Shown here one piece after another: positions 47,824 to 59,929 of a stretch of DNA of 64,000 nt. Each line of letters opens with the position of its first letter. Within the stretch, counting starts at the first letter, position 1. The stretch is from Anticarsia gemmatalis (Eukaryota; Arthropoda; Insecta; Lepidoptera; Erebidae): the NCBI RefSeq assembly GCF_050436995.1, contig NC_134769.1, positions 5,208,001 to 5,272,000 on the forward strand. Direction: 5' to 3'. The notes under the pieces were generated by a model. The model saw only the letters and a program-made list of their open reading frames with translations. It made no database searches and was not told the DNA's origin. A program made the position numbers and the translations under genes.

Positions 47824-49234
47824 TGTCAAATCCTGTTAGAATATATTTCATAAGATAGTTAACAGTGTGTTCTAAGCGGAACACATATAAAAATAGAAGC
47901 GGACATGTACCATTTTATTAACCTAAATGTCCAGAATGCATGTAATAAAATCTTTATGGACTTGCAATCGTTTAGTTTATGGCATCGCATCGTGCTAAAC
48001 ATTTTGCGCAGTTATATAACAATCGTATATTTGATTCGTATCATTTGCATGTTTACTTTTATGATAAATGCCATTTAAATACACGTACTTACATTGTTCG
48101 CCACTTGAAACAATAATAGAACAAATAATCTTGTTTAGATAAATATCACATAGGTTAAAATACAGCCAGTTTTAAAATAAATTACAATCTGGGTCTGATT
48201 TTTACATACTCATTTCATTTGATTTAATATTTCAGTACATACGCACAGTTTCTAACATAAACAATTTGTATTATACGAAACATCTTAACTTGGTTCGAAG
48301 TAATCAAAAACTAACATAAGTAAGTTATTAAAGTAAACAAAATTACATAACATATTAAATGAATGGCGTTACAAACAAAGCGAGGGAGGGAAAGAAAAGA
48401 GGGCCGAACAATCGTTACTAGGGCTGTGTGAACAATAGACATAGTGGGAGACAAAACCGCTCACAATGGCAGTCGAAATGATCCCGAGTGGCTGAGATGA
48501 TAATTAAGTTGAGCCAGAGCCTTCACGTTTCAAGTGGTATACAGTTGAATGTTTTCATAACACGTTTTGGATATTTATAGGACATTATATTTTTGTTGTA
48601 CTGGAAATTATTTCTAAGAAAAGTTTGAAATTTCTTATATCTATTGGTACCCGATTCAAATGTTAAATGCACAATCACATATTATATAACATAGAAATGT
48701 CGAATACACAAAGAACAAAACTATACATCTTAAAATTGACAGAATTAAGTACGCAGCAATCCACTGCCAAGTTCTCAGTTAACTAAGTGTAATGGAATAT
48801 ATGCATTCGCTTTATATGTTATATCAAAATAGCACTGAATCTCAAAAAACACAATATCCGTATTAAAAAAAAACATCACGATAATTAAAATTGACTCCAA
48901 TATCCGGGGAAACATTTGAAAATCTCAATGTTTATACTTTCGACACTTTCCGAAGTTAAATTTATACTTTCGAGTGACAGAGAAGTGACAGCTAATAATT
49001 TCCCAAACATTTCTCGTTCACATTTTCAGAAAGGTTATTCAACTGAAAAGAGAGTTTTGATTTTTGATTCTCTCTCTTGGATATTACTTTTTAAGTTGTC
49101 AGTTGATGGCTGAAATAATATCTCAACTTACTTTCAAAGAAAATAATCTGTGATATAAAATATCTTGCTTATTAATTTATAGTATCTTATAAATCACCAC
49201 TTACTCATTATAACGACAACTCATTATAATAAAT
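47824..49234. other. No gene seen
   Basis: AT-rich sequence. 48363-48500 is GC-richer without a frame, splice border or known repeat. Confidence 0.4.
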
Positions 49235-49540
49235 AAATTTAACCCATTTATGTCCCACTGCTGGGCAAGGGTCTCCTCCCGGATTAAGATAGGGGACTAG
49301 ACCTTGAGTCCACCACGGTCACCATGGCCAAGTGCGGGTTGGGGACTTTGCATACCTTCAAGAACTGTTTTAAAGAACTCAGGCAGGCAAGCTTGCATCA
49401 CGATGTTTTCCTTCAACGTTAGAGCAAGTGATAATTATTTCTAATACATACATAGCTTTAAAAAGTCATTGGTTTGTTGCCACGGATATGAAGCTTCGAC
49501 CACTTACGCGGAAATCAACTTAAGCCACACGGCTATCACA
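49235..49540 (+). repeat. Non-LTR retrotransposon 3' end, copy 3
   Basis: Same order of blocks as 1931-2230: 'ccactgctgggcaagggtct', 'ggccaagtgcgggttgggga', 'cacgatgttttccttcaacg', 'aaaagtcattgg', 'cgaccacttacgcgg', 'ccacacggcta'. It is nearly full length for this type of fragment. Confidence 0.75.
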
Positions 49541-50150
49541 AATTAATTAAGTTTTATATTGAAATAAAGACATGCTAATTTACTGACGTGGTAACGCAAT
49601 CTTTACTTTTTAACTACAATCAAGAGTATTTTTCAAAAACCACCCCTAAGATAAGTGAACTAGCAGTGTAAAAGCCCCGGTAGTCCGTAGGTAGTAGAAA
49701 TTTACATTCAGGGGTGTGTCATGAGTCATGGGAAAAACAGCCTATCATTCGATGACGCGAGTGTTGTAAAGTAATGATAATATTTAATACCATTGTGATA
49801 GTAACACCTGGAGAAAACTAAGTACCTACTTGTATGAAATGTCTCATGACTGACGTTAGGTTTACTGTCGGAATGATTAGTCTTGATACTTTGGATTTTG
49901 TTATTAAATTGGTGGAAAAAGAGATGAGACGTCATATACATTGAATAAATGTAACTAACATATGTAAGTCTGGACAAAGGCTATACAGAGTTATATTTTA
50001 ATTCACAAGTATAATAATGTCAGCGACTGAAGTGTCATTAGTATATTTAATTCTCAAATAAGTTCAAGAAAATTTAATTTAAAATCTATTTATAGAACAA
50101 AGGAATCGAACCGACACTAGAAAGCAGAGGTATTACGTCACAGTGGTAAT
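49541..50150. other. No gene seen
   Basis: AT-rich sequence. The 83-codon minus frame at 49726-49977 is not supported. Confidence 0.45.
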
Positions 50151-50184
50151 CAAAATGGCGCGCGATGCTAGCGCCGCCATTTTG
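50151..50184. promoter_or_regulatory. Inverted Pho/YY1-type sites in a CpG-rich patch
   Basis: CAAAATGGCG (50151-50160) and CGCCATTTTG (50175-50184) are exact complements. Each contains the GCCAT core bound by YY1/Pho. A TATCGATC sequence follows near 50190, close to a DRE. It could be a promoter, insulator or Polycomb element. The evidence is motif-level only. Confidence 0.3.
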
Positions 50185-53100
50185 GCCGTTTATCGATCGA
50201 TTTTGGATGTACTGCGCGATACAAATGCATACGCCATTGTTCACAAATAAAAAAAAAACTGAAAATTACATAATTAAAAAAATATTTTAATTAAAAATGG
50301 AATGAGTGCAATAAAAAATATTAGTCATTGAGCTAACTTGAAGAACAAAATTTTACTTGGCAATGAATTGCAAATATTTACATAAGACCAAATTACACAA
50401 AGTATTTAATACCATCTTAGCTTACCATATTTAATTAAAAACATTTGAACACAGTATCTTGAATAAATAAGGTTCGAACTAAGATAGCCGCCAGCTCAAC
50501 GGATTAGATATCGACCTAAACAAAAAGATCACTCACTCGCGTTACTCATCAAGTTGCAAATGTAGTCTTATTAGAAAATTTAGAAACATCACGAAAAGAA
50601 AACTTGACGAAACAAAGACCATGAACATGATATATTGCATTCGATAGTTCAAAAGCACTGTCACGATTGAAAGATACACAATTACTTGATGAAAATACGG
50701 TATCACGAACGAATACTTTACGTAATCAATGAGGAAATAAATTATATTGAGCCACGACATATTGATGGCACGTCAGTTCCGGTGCGCAGTTAGTGAGCTA
50801 ATAATTCCTGTGCCCTATCCTGAAGGCTGTACCTGAGCCCCGGGACCGTGTACTACGTTATCAACAGCGATTCGTGATAAATAAGGGTGCATGTACACGA
50901 TGCATTTCCAATACTACTTCAGTTTATCGAAATAACTTTTTTCACAAAACTTTTTTAAAGTGACATGCTAATTAATTTGTGATGTGTTGTCTACGTTTAA
51001 GTCACACGTTTAATGAGACGTGAAGATGTTTGAAGACTGAAAAGAAGAAACCTATTTTACTTTTTTAATAAATGCAGTTTTAGTCAGTAAAAGGTTATTT
51101 CCCAATAGCGGAGTAATTTGGAAAAATAAGTGAACGCATCAAAGCAATATAACAAAAAAAAAGTTTCTTAAAACTTGCTTACAAGAGTATGTTCAATAAC
51201 GAATACCCATAAACGTGTACAAACAGTCGTCAAAACTGAAACCAAACTCAAAAACGGAACTATCAAAAAATAATAAACCCAGTCTGATGTGCATAAATCT
51301 TAATGATTGCACGCCACGCACTGCAAGTTCCGGTCATCCGGGCACGGAGCTCAACACTCAACGAAAACCTACCTTATTCACTAGAGAATACAGTTTATTT
51401 TGATTTACTGTTTACAATGTCAGTTGCAGCCTCTGTATTTCGATGATGTAACGACAGAAAGAGCCGACACCAGTTGCTTCCACAACATAGTACAGGGTCG
51501 AATTCAATAGTGGGTTTTCCTGGAAAATTCAGTCGCTATCAAAATGCGCGTGTTGAAGAGGGATGCAGTCTATGTCTGGGTCGCTGCATTGATTTATTTC
51601 AACCCACGTCAGCGAGATAGGATATAGATGTTCTAGATAAACATATGTATGATGTAAGGGAGGGGGATTATTTCTGTCTGTTACATAGGTTTGTACATAG
51701 GCACGGTGTGGGATTACGCAGTCTATTAGATTAGGGGGCGAGTGTTTCGATGCAATGTTTTTAAATGTAAAAGGATTGGACAGTGATATTTTTGTAGCGA
51801 TAATTGAATTACTTGGTACGTGTATTCGCTTTTTAGATAAAACAACTTTCAAACAAGACTATAAAGCACTGAACTACCCATATGACACAATCACACTCAA
51901 GCTACATTGTAACTTGATATACTGGAATAGCCTAAAGTCTTTGATATAATGTTAAAACTAAGAAGTTATAAAATTTTATATACAATGAAAATTTTTTAAA
52001 TGTTGAAGTAACTTGAAAGTTCTTTGTAATTATCTTCTTGGCGCTCATCCCGACTGGGGTTAAGTTGTATTTACATGCTGTTCTTTCTCTTCTGTAAAAG
52101 AACGTAAGAATTAATCAAGGTCACCGGTTTCGAACTGTCTATGTCTATCAGAAAATCATCGTAGCTTTGGCCTTCCACTTCTCGACACAAAAGTGATCCT
52201 TTAATTAATAGCTTGATTTTTTATGATTGCGGGAGTGTTTGTCGATAATATGAAAAAGAAATGTATTTATGAACGCGGGAGAATTACCTTATGCCATACA
52301 TCGCGAACTGTTCAATCGTCAAACACCGCTGACATCAAATATTGTCATATAAATAGGCAAACTTAACACACATTATGAGTCGTTACTTCAAGCCGATATT
52401 TCATGATCACCACTACTCGGCAAGCGCATTACACTGTCAACCGAATCAAACAAAACATAAAGAAAATCTATTTAGCTCTAGGAGCATTGATTTTCGTGCA
52501 TTGAATATGCATAATTTTATACCACAGCTATTTTCAATAAAGATTGATGTGAATGAAGCAAGGAAAGGTTATATGGATCCTATCAAGTGGCGTTTATTAG
52601 TGCCTCTGCCTTCTCCTTTCCAAAACAGACGACATTATTTGGTGTTTGTTTGTATGTAGTTCACAACAAAGCAACAGGTTAATGAATAGCTGCAATTAAT
52701 TTATATGAGGCAGATTGTGTATTTTCTTAAGTCCTAGCTTATTGTTACCTCAGACCATCTTGGAGGGTGTCCAGATCCCGCTAGCGCCGCTGAGTGTGGT
52801 CTCCGCAGTATCTCTTTCGAGACCCAATTCGTAGCAATGTCAATTTACTCCTCAGTTGCATTAGGTAACTTTGATTAACTAAATATATTTTTATTCTGAT
52901 GTGTCATTCAACCGCAATGGTTACGCACTTAATTTAAAAGTAAAAAATCAAGGTTAATAAAAAATACCAAAACATAAAAGATAAAAAATTGCCAGTGTCA
53001 CCAAAAACAAGCAAATAGCTTTAAAACCGCAAACGAAGTCATATTTGAAACGCTAATTAACTTAATAAAGAAAATCACAATATTGCTCAAACGCAAAATT

Positions 53101-53194
53101 AACATCATGTGAGAAAAAATATGGTCAAGAGCATACCCACTGAATATTTGAATAGTAATTAACAAGCGAGCGAAGCTCCCTGTCTTTGACGTCA
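50185..53194. other. No gene supported
   Basis: Frames at 50542-50760 (minus), 51215-51403, 51529-51852 (minus) and 52375-52659 (94 codons) have no domain or splice context. A GC-richer patch at 52750-52830 (cccgctagcgccgctgagtg) is unexplained. Confidence 0.4.
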
Positions 53195-53345
53195 CACTAA
53201 ATTGAAGCGGCCAGAGCCGGACTCAGGGCCCTTTGATGTTGCAGCGGGCCGCAAATTTGGCCTCAAACCGTGCCCGCGTGAAAGCGTTGTCGCGTCAACA
53301 GATTTATTTTTGTACTGTCCAAAAATATGGTGAGTTAATTATGCG
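53195..53345. promoter_or_regulatory. GC-rich island ending in a splice-donor-like GTGAGT
   Basis: About 110 bp are strongly GC-rich (cggccagagccggactcagg; gcagcgggccgcaaatttgg). A CRE-type TGACGTCA is at its left edge (53188-53195) and 'aaatatg|gtgagtt' lies about 45 bp beyond. This could be a promoter with a short first exon on the plus strand. It could also be an unrecognised repeat. Confidence 0.25.
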
Positions 53346-55635
53346 CGCATCAAGGCACATTAGTGTGACGAGAAGTGGCGTAGAAATGGATACTGCATGA
53401 AATATTAGCACGGGCTATTTGCAGAAACGTTGCATTGATGTACATGACATGACTTTTTAAATAAATGGCAAAAATAAGGCTTTGCTATACTTCAAAAAAG
53501 GGTCGAATAAAAAGTCAAAATATCAACACTTTAATTCAGAAAGACTTTGTTATAATTTGCTTCCAAATAATTTCTTAATAGCTTGTTCTGATAACTCAGC
53601 CTGGGCCTTAAAGCATCATACAATAACAATCACCAAGTTCATAGTGTATTTGTTTTAAACAAACAATATCCTAAAAGTGTGAACTCTTAGATCAATAGAA
53701 CACAAGGTGTTGTTAACCTGTCGCCCGACAACAACCCACTTTACATCGCCGCTTACAACTTATACGGGTTGACACGATATAAGCCGATTTTACTATGTAA
53801 ACGTACGATACAGGAGTTTCTTCCGTGTTTCAACTTAGTGTAAGTGTCGTCGTGTCGACGACTTCAAGCAAATAATTGAAAGTATTTAAATACGTGTTAT
53901 AAACCCTCATAAACTCTTTTGTTAGGGCAAGTAAGGGGGAAAGTAGAATTTTTACAAATATCTTGTTTGAGATAAATAATTTTAATGCAAATGTGTGATA
54001 AAAATAGTATTGTAATCATTACAATCAAGCAGCAATAATATAATCAGAAATAATTACATTACATTCTATGCATCTATCCATTCAACCCACTGCGTGCTGT
54101 ACAGTAAAGGAACACCTCCTAATATCCCTTAGTACTTTTTTCGCGGGCTTGACTCATCTTCTCAATAAAGCTTTTGAACAAAAAACACTATTTCACATGA
54201 GCATTCAATTTGTTTTCAAAAACATAAAACTGCAATGGCATAAGCGATTGAACAATTTGCGGCCGCACGGCGCACGTACGCTATAACATTTCCAATCCGT
54301 GCCTGCATTCAACTCGGTCAGGTGTACCGCAAAGCTGGTAATAAAGCACCGACAACTGATACTGTTTTTGCTATAGATATAAATAGTTCTGTCTGATTGT
54401 TGAGGATTATGTGAGTGATATTTGGGGGTGCTATTTGTTTGAAATGTAAGTGTCTAATGAGAGTAGAGTAAGTTGCAAGAGTAAATTAGTGTGATTTTAC
54501 TAAATAGGGTCCTGCTTCAGAATGGAAATTTTCAAAAACAATGATTTTGAAAGTATTTTGTATGAACTGTAGGCTAGATACATTATTACAAATAACATTA
54601 TTGATAGACTATCAAAAAAAAAAGTTACTGCGGAGTTAAGTTCCAAAAATTCTAGTTTGACCAACGTGGATAGGTATAAATTATGAGCCAGGCCTTAAAT
54701 AATATATTTTATTTATTACTCGAAAGAAAATACAGAACTCTATATCCGTAGCCTATAGTCTATAGCCGTAGTTTTTGATCAAATTCCAGGTTGTACAAGT
54801 GTAATTGAGTTTCCGTGCGAGGTTGGAAAGGTGCCCGATATTTTGGACAGTGTTCAAAATACTTGACATGTTCAGGCTTATTACTGCTGCTATGAAACTC
54901 ACGAATCATTTTCAAAATTTTGAAAGTTCAAAAGCTTGAAAGTTATTATTGGTACGAAAATTATTTATTTTATAGTAGCTGTGAATTCTTTTCACAATTC
55001 TTAAGGAGATTCAAAGCCATTAGTCGGCTCTTGGCTAGCGTAGTGGACACAAAGCGTTACTGCATTTTCATTCTAAAAAGATCCAGCCAACCCCAGTAAC
55101 GGGCGATTTTTTTTTCTTAAAGAAATTTAACATTTCTTCAAGAGTGTGTGAACGTATAACTTCATAAACGAACGTAAATTCTATGTCAACAAATACATTA
55201 ACATATTGAAGCCAACATTTCCCAAAATAGGATGAAAGCATTACCTGACAAAGGCAAAGAACGACCAGAGACATTATTTGAAATGAAATCCAGGAAAAGA
55301 CTGATACATTATTCAAACTACTGTCTAAAGTTTTCTCAATCCTTTTACATTGAGAATTGGATTAGCCAAGTTCAGTCACACAAAGTTACCATGTAATAAA
55401 TGTAAGGTTATTTCTAACTCGAAAACTTGAGTTTTAGATATTAAATATTAAGTTTTCTGCTTGCATATTAAAGTGAGAGGGTTGAAATCCCGTGTGGAAT
55501 AATAAATCAGTAGTCATTGAAATGTAATATAAGAACGGTATATTACAAATCTTTCCAACGTTTATAAAATATTATTATATTTACCATTTATATCAAAGTT
55601 GTTAAAGATGTGGTAAAAGAGCTGGGAAATTGGTT
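53346..55635. other. No gene seen
   Basis: AT-rich sequence with one GC spot at 54258-54282 (gcggccgcacggcgcacgta). Frames at 54068-54286 and 55068-55316 (minus) have no domain. Confidence 0.45.
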
Positions 55636-56790
55636 ATCTGGGGGCACGGAAGTGCCCCCGCAAGTCGAGCAAAAAAAAAGTGGCACGGCCGTAACATCCT
55701 TTTCTCGAAGCAATTCGGGCTATTTTTGACACCCCTATAATTTCGTTGTGGATAAAACAAGAAGCCTGGATTTTCAGCAAGTAATTAGTCATTGTATAAA
55801 CACGGTATATTTAAAATTTCAGTCAATTTGAACCAGTAGTTTAAGAATGACAACTTGTTAAAATTTTGAATTTTGTCACTCACTGATTCACTGACTCACT
55901 GACTCACTGACTCACCGATCATCAAAAGTCTAAGGTACTTCTAGCAGACTTAGAAGCTTAAAATTTAGAATACAAATAGGGTTTAGTGTCTTAATCATGG
56001 GAAAAATTTAATATTTTCTAATTTCGGTCCATATTTCTAAATACACCAACTGCAACAATAACTTTGTAATCCCATATAAATGTATAAGATTACAAGGTTA
56101 CATTTGCAGTTAATGAATTATTATTACTGTAGAAAATAAAATAAATAGGTGTAAATAGGTACCTACTATATGAGGCATAACGGGAGGGGGTATAAGGTGG
56201 GTAAGGGTGTTTAGCCCATGAAACTGAACAACATTCCCATAGGAAAATATGTTGAATTATGAAAAAAAAAACGTCTTTCCATACAAATTGGACTTATGTT
56301 CGCTCTACAAAAAGAAGTGAGATGCCATCAAAAACATTCTGTAAAAACCTCAAGTCTCGCCGTAAAAAGTTGTGAGATCTATATAATACCAAGTCGATTA
56401 ATCTATTTAGTCTCCACTTAAAGGACCTTCTGTCTTAAGTTATTACGTATGTTATTATCATGCCAATTAAAAAAAAATACCTTTAAAACAAATAGATCGA
56501 CTTGGTCATCGCAAGAAAACACAAATTCGCCATTAACATTTCAGGAGCATTAACTTCTCGTCATGCTGTGTAGTGCGATACATACTAATAATTAAATCAT
56601 GCGATGGCCAGGTCGGTCTATTTGTTTTAAAGGTATTTTTTTTAATTGGCATGATAATAACATACGTAATAACTTAAGACAGAAGGTCCTTTAAGTGGAG
56701 ACTAAATAGATTAATCGACTTGGTATTATATAGATCTCACAACTTTTTACGGCGAGACTTGAGGTTTTTACAGAATGTTTTTGATGGCAT
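55636..56790. mobile_element. 1,155-bp repeat, copy A, with terminal fold-back
   Basis: This is almost identical to 58027-59184. Order, left to right: a 20-bp palindrome (gggggcacggaagtgccccc) 3 bases from the left end; 'gtggcacggccgtaacatcc'; a CTGACTCA minisatellite at about 55876-55917; AT-rich middle; then two 191-192-nt inverted arms (56322-56513 and 56600-56790) around an 86-nt loop. The right arm ends exactly where homology between the copies ends (gatggcat). There is no ORF. Read on the minus strand, the element starts with the hairpin and ends with the stem-loop plus AGA before a T. That recalls Helentron-associated elements, but the assignment is inference. Alternatively, a fold-back MITE rides at one end of another repeat. 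Confidence 0.8.
56322..56790. repeat. Long inverted repeat of copy A
   Basis: The arms are 192 and 191 nt with few mismatches, concentrated near the loop (for example agatcgacttggtcat against agaccgacctggccat). If transcribed it would give a dsRNA stem of about 190 bp, a possible siRNA source. Confidence 0.85.
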
Positions 56791-58026
56791 ATATTTTATT
56801 AGTTGCAGAGAATTAATGTTTTAGTAAAAAGTAGCTTATAATGCAGTAAAACAGTAAGTACTCTTTAATACACGATTGTAAATTAGGAGATAATTGGAAA
56901 AGCACAACAAAAAACGTATTTGGTGGAGATCCAGCTGATAGATTATTTATTTTTTTATCAACTTTAGTCTTTGCAGAAGTCATTTCATACATACATAAAA
57001 TCACGCCTTTTTCATATAGGCCAAAAACGCCACTTGTTACGATCCTTACAAACTTTTCTTATCTCAATCACATCCATACAGGGCGATCTTGCCATACAGG
57101 ACTGTCGGTTACTCGGTCGGACAGTCGGACTGACTTCTCGCAAGACATTGCCGAAACATTACAACACGTCTATAATACCCAATCGACCAATTATGTTCAA
57201 CCAGTGCAACTAAGTACAAAGCAAGTTCATGCCCTGCAAATTGAATTTGTCCATTTTAGTACACAAGGCTGGTAAGTGATCGGTAAACTGCAATCAAAAC
57301 GTCTACCTGTTAGTCCAAGTTGGCTAACACATTTGCCACTGTAAATAGGGTCATCGGGAACATTTCAAATGCATTTGCAAGACTTTGCTTGTAGACTTTG
57401 ATGATTGTGTTTTACCATCAATTGTCCGCTACTTTCGAACAGGTATCATTTAGAGTTCAGGCAATTTTTCTTTCATAAATAGGTACAAGAACAACGTTAG
57501 CTAATTGATAGTTGTCAATAGATCGGAGAAATAAGCTTCTGGAATATGAAACCCTGGCAGTAAAAATGTCATTAAAAATGTCCTAAATAATCATTACCGC
57601 GAAGTGTTACGTTAAATGAAATATGCCTTAATCAGTAATCTATTCTATACATATATTTTAATCTACAAAAGTCGTTTTACAATACTCACTTTAATTTTCT
57701 CTGAGTAAGAAACTAAAACAAATAAACAATTAATTAAAGAGTGAATGACCCGTTTGCTACTACGAATGCGCGGCATTCCGCACTAACGTTTTTTACGAGG
57801 AAATTTAGTTTTACGATAACCTTGCGTTTCCGTTTGACATTATTTCTTAGTAATAGAAGTTCTTTCTTTTTCGTCTTATCTTTGCGTATTGAGGGCAATT
57901 TGCTATACTGTTAGATGGTAGTAAATATTAGCTTTCAACCGCCTTCTAATCTACGAAATTCAAATAGAACATTGGTATCGTTAGTAAAATTTTTAACTGC
58001 TGCTGCAAAGTGAAACCCTAATTTAA
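56791..58026. other. Spacer between the two 1.16-kb repeats
   Basis: 1,236 bp of single-copy AT-rich DNA lie here, apart from the tail relic at 56987-57080. No LTR-element features (primer-binding site, polypurine tract, gag or pol) are seen, so the flanking repeats are unlikely to be LTRs. Confidence 0.5.
56987..57080 (-). repeat. LINE/SINE tail 'aaaatcacgcc', copy 2
   Basis: 'catacatacataaaatcacg' and 'ccacttgttacgatccttac' match 35783-35889. The 'ggtaggcagagac' block is replaced by 'ggccaaaaac'. Confidence 0.55.
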
Positions 58027-59184
58027 ATCTGGGGGCACGGAAGTGCCCCCGCAAGTCGAGCAAAAAAAAAGTGGCACGGCCGTAACATCCTTTTCTCGAA
58101 GCAATTCGGGCTATTTTTGACACCCCTATAATTTCGTTGTGGATAAAACAAGAAGCCTGGATTTTCAGCAAGTAATTAGTCATTGTATAAACACGGTATA
58201 TTTAAAATTTCAGTCAATTTGAACCAGTAGTTTAAGAATGACAACTTGTTAAAATTTTGAATTTTGTCACTCACTGATTCACTGACTCACTGACTCACTG
58301 ACTCACCGATCATCAAAAGTCTAAGGTACTTCTAGCAGACTTAGAAGCTTAAAATTTAGAATACAAATAGGGTTTAGTGTCTTAATCATGGGAAAAATTT
58401 AATATTTTCTAATTTCGGTCCATATTTCTAAATACACCAACTGCAACAATAACTTTGTAATCCCATATAAATGTATAAGATTACAAGGTTACATTTGCAG
58501 TTAATGAATTATTATTACTGTAGAAAATAAAATAAATAGGTGTAAATAGGTACCTACTATATGAGGCATAACGGGAGGGGGTATAAGGTGGGTAAGGGTG
58601 TTTAGCCCATGAAACTGAACAACATTCCCATAGGAAAATATGTTGAATTATGAAAAAAAAAACGTCTTTCCATACAAATTGGACTTATGTTCGCTCTACA
58701 AAAAGAAGTGAGATGCCATCAAAAACATTCTGTAAAAACCTCAAGTCTCGCCGTAAAAAGTTGTGAGATCTATATAATACCAAGTCGATTAATCTATTTA
58801 GTCTCCACTTAAAGGACCTTCTGTCTTAAGTTATTACGTATGTTATTATCATGCCAATTAAAAAAAAATACCTTTAAAACAAATAGATCGACTTGGTCAT
58901 CGCAAGAAAACACAAATTCGCCATTAACATTTCAGGAGCATTAACTTCTCGTCATGCTGTGTAGTGCGATACATACTAATAATTAAATCATGCGATGGCC
59001 AGGTCGGTCTATTTGTTTTAAAGGTATTTTTTTTAATTGGCATGATAATAACATACGTAATAACTTAAGACAGAAGGTCCTTTAAGTGGAGACTAAATAG
59101 ATTAATCGACTTGGTATTATATAGATCTCACAACTTTTTACGTCGAGACTTGAGGTTTTTACTTCTGAATGTTTTTGATGGCAT
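58027..59184. mobile_element. 1,158-bp repeat, copy B, with terminal fold-back
   Basis: Same orientation and structure as 55636-56790. By eye the only differences are one substitution (G at 56752, T at 59143) and a 3-base insertion with a neighbouring change near 59162-59165. Both lie in the right arm and spoil pairing that is intact in copy A. So copy A is closer to the ancestral state here. The flanks differ, so each copy has its own insertion site, or a gene-conversion/duplication event made the second. Confidence 0.8.
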
Positions 59185-59727
59185 TATTTTTTCGTACAAT
59201 GTGTGATAGACTTATTGTCAAAGGTGTTCAAGCCGTTCGACGGCCTCTGTCAGGGCTTATCCTTATATTGACAAGAACACTCGAAATTGATCTTGGCAGC
59301 ACTGAAATGCTCTACTCAATCATCTAAGAGGTCACACAGATCTTTAATGCCACACTTGGCTTTGAGCGTCACAAATTCGCCTAGATTTTCTACGGACTCC
59401 TTATTTTCTGCTGGCTTGAATGTGATCTAGTTCGTGAAATATAGCAGGATTATATAACCTGTACCATAAACCACGTTTTAATGCATATCAAATGGCCTAT
59501 TTACGAAGATATGTCTGGCTCGAATGTAGGTTTCCAGTTGGATTGTTTAATTAACAACAGAATGTGGAGCACTAACTGAGGCAGGTCAGGTCAAATGTGG
59601 CGTTAATAGATTGCTACTCTATTAACTTGTCAATTAACTATATATAAATATATGTATTCCATAATACCTACTCAACGTTCCTATTTTATAGTAAGAGCCA
59701 TTGAGCAATGAAAGCAGTCAGATCTTA
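59185..59727. other. No gene seen
   Basis: AT-rich sequence with nothing recognisable. Confidence 0.45.
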
Positions 59728-59832
59728 CTTAGTAACCCATCGTCTTGGTCTGGTCTGGTCGTACTGGTCTTCTATAAGAATGAGAGCGGCTAGGTCTTGC
59801 TCGACCAGACTGGCGAAGTGTAACTTTAGGCA
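59728..59832 (-). pseudogene. Possible Harbinger-type transposase N-terminal relic
   Basis: The minus frame from about 59832 to 59728 reads ...FASLVEQDLAALILIEDQYD then QTRPRRWVTK and a stop. The pattern of hydrophobic 'ALILIE', acidic stretch and 'RRW' resembles the start of insect HARBI1-like proteins (LALILLEEE...RRxWVHP). The similarity is short and from memory. No DDE domain follows. The plus frame on the opposite strand is a shadow. Confidence 0.2.
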
Positions 59833-59929
59833 TAACTTTAAGAAGAACTGCCTAAAAAAACTTCACGAAGATCACTTGAACAGGTATTGCATGGTTATAC
59901 AATCCGGCTCAGCATACTTGTGTTATTAA

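Noticed and set aside
52375..52659. 94-codon plus-strand open frame
   Set aside because: No recognisable domain, no GC or codon signal, and no start or splice context that stands out.
55876..55917. CRISPR-like array (CTGACTCA units)
   Set aside because: It is a short tandem minisatellite without spacers, inside a eukaryotic mobile element.
57935..58183. 82-codon minus-strand frame
   Set aside because: Its N-terminal two thirds fall inside copy B of the 1.16-kb repeat. The same stretch in copy A is not part of a gene.
55636..59184. LTR retrotransposon with 1.16-kb LTRs and 1.2-kb interior
   Set aside because: Although the repeats can be read as TG...CA, there is no matching target duplication, primer-binding site, polypurine tract or coding remnant. 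Each repeat also has its own terminal hairpin.
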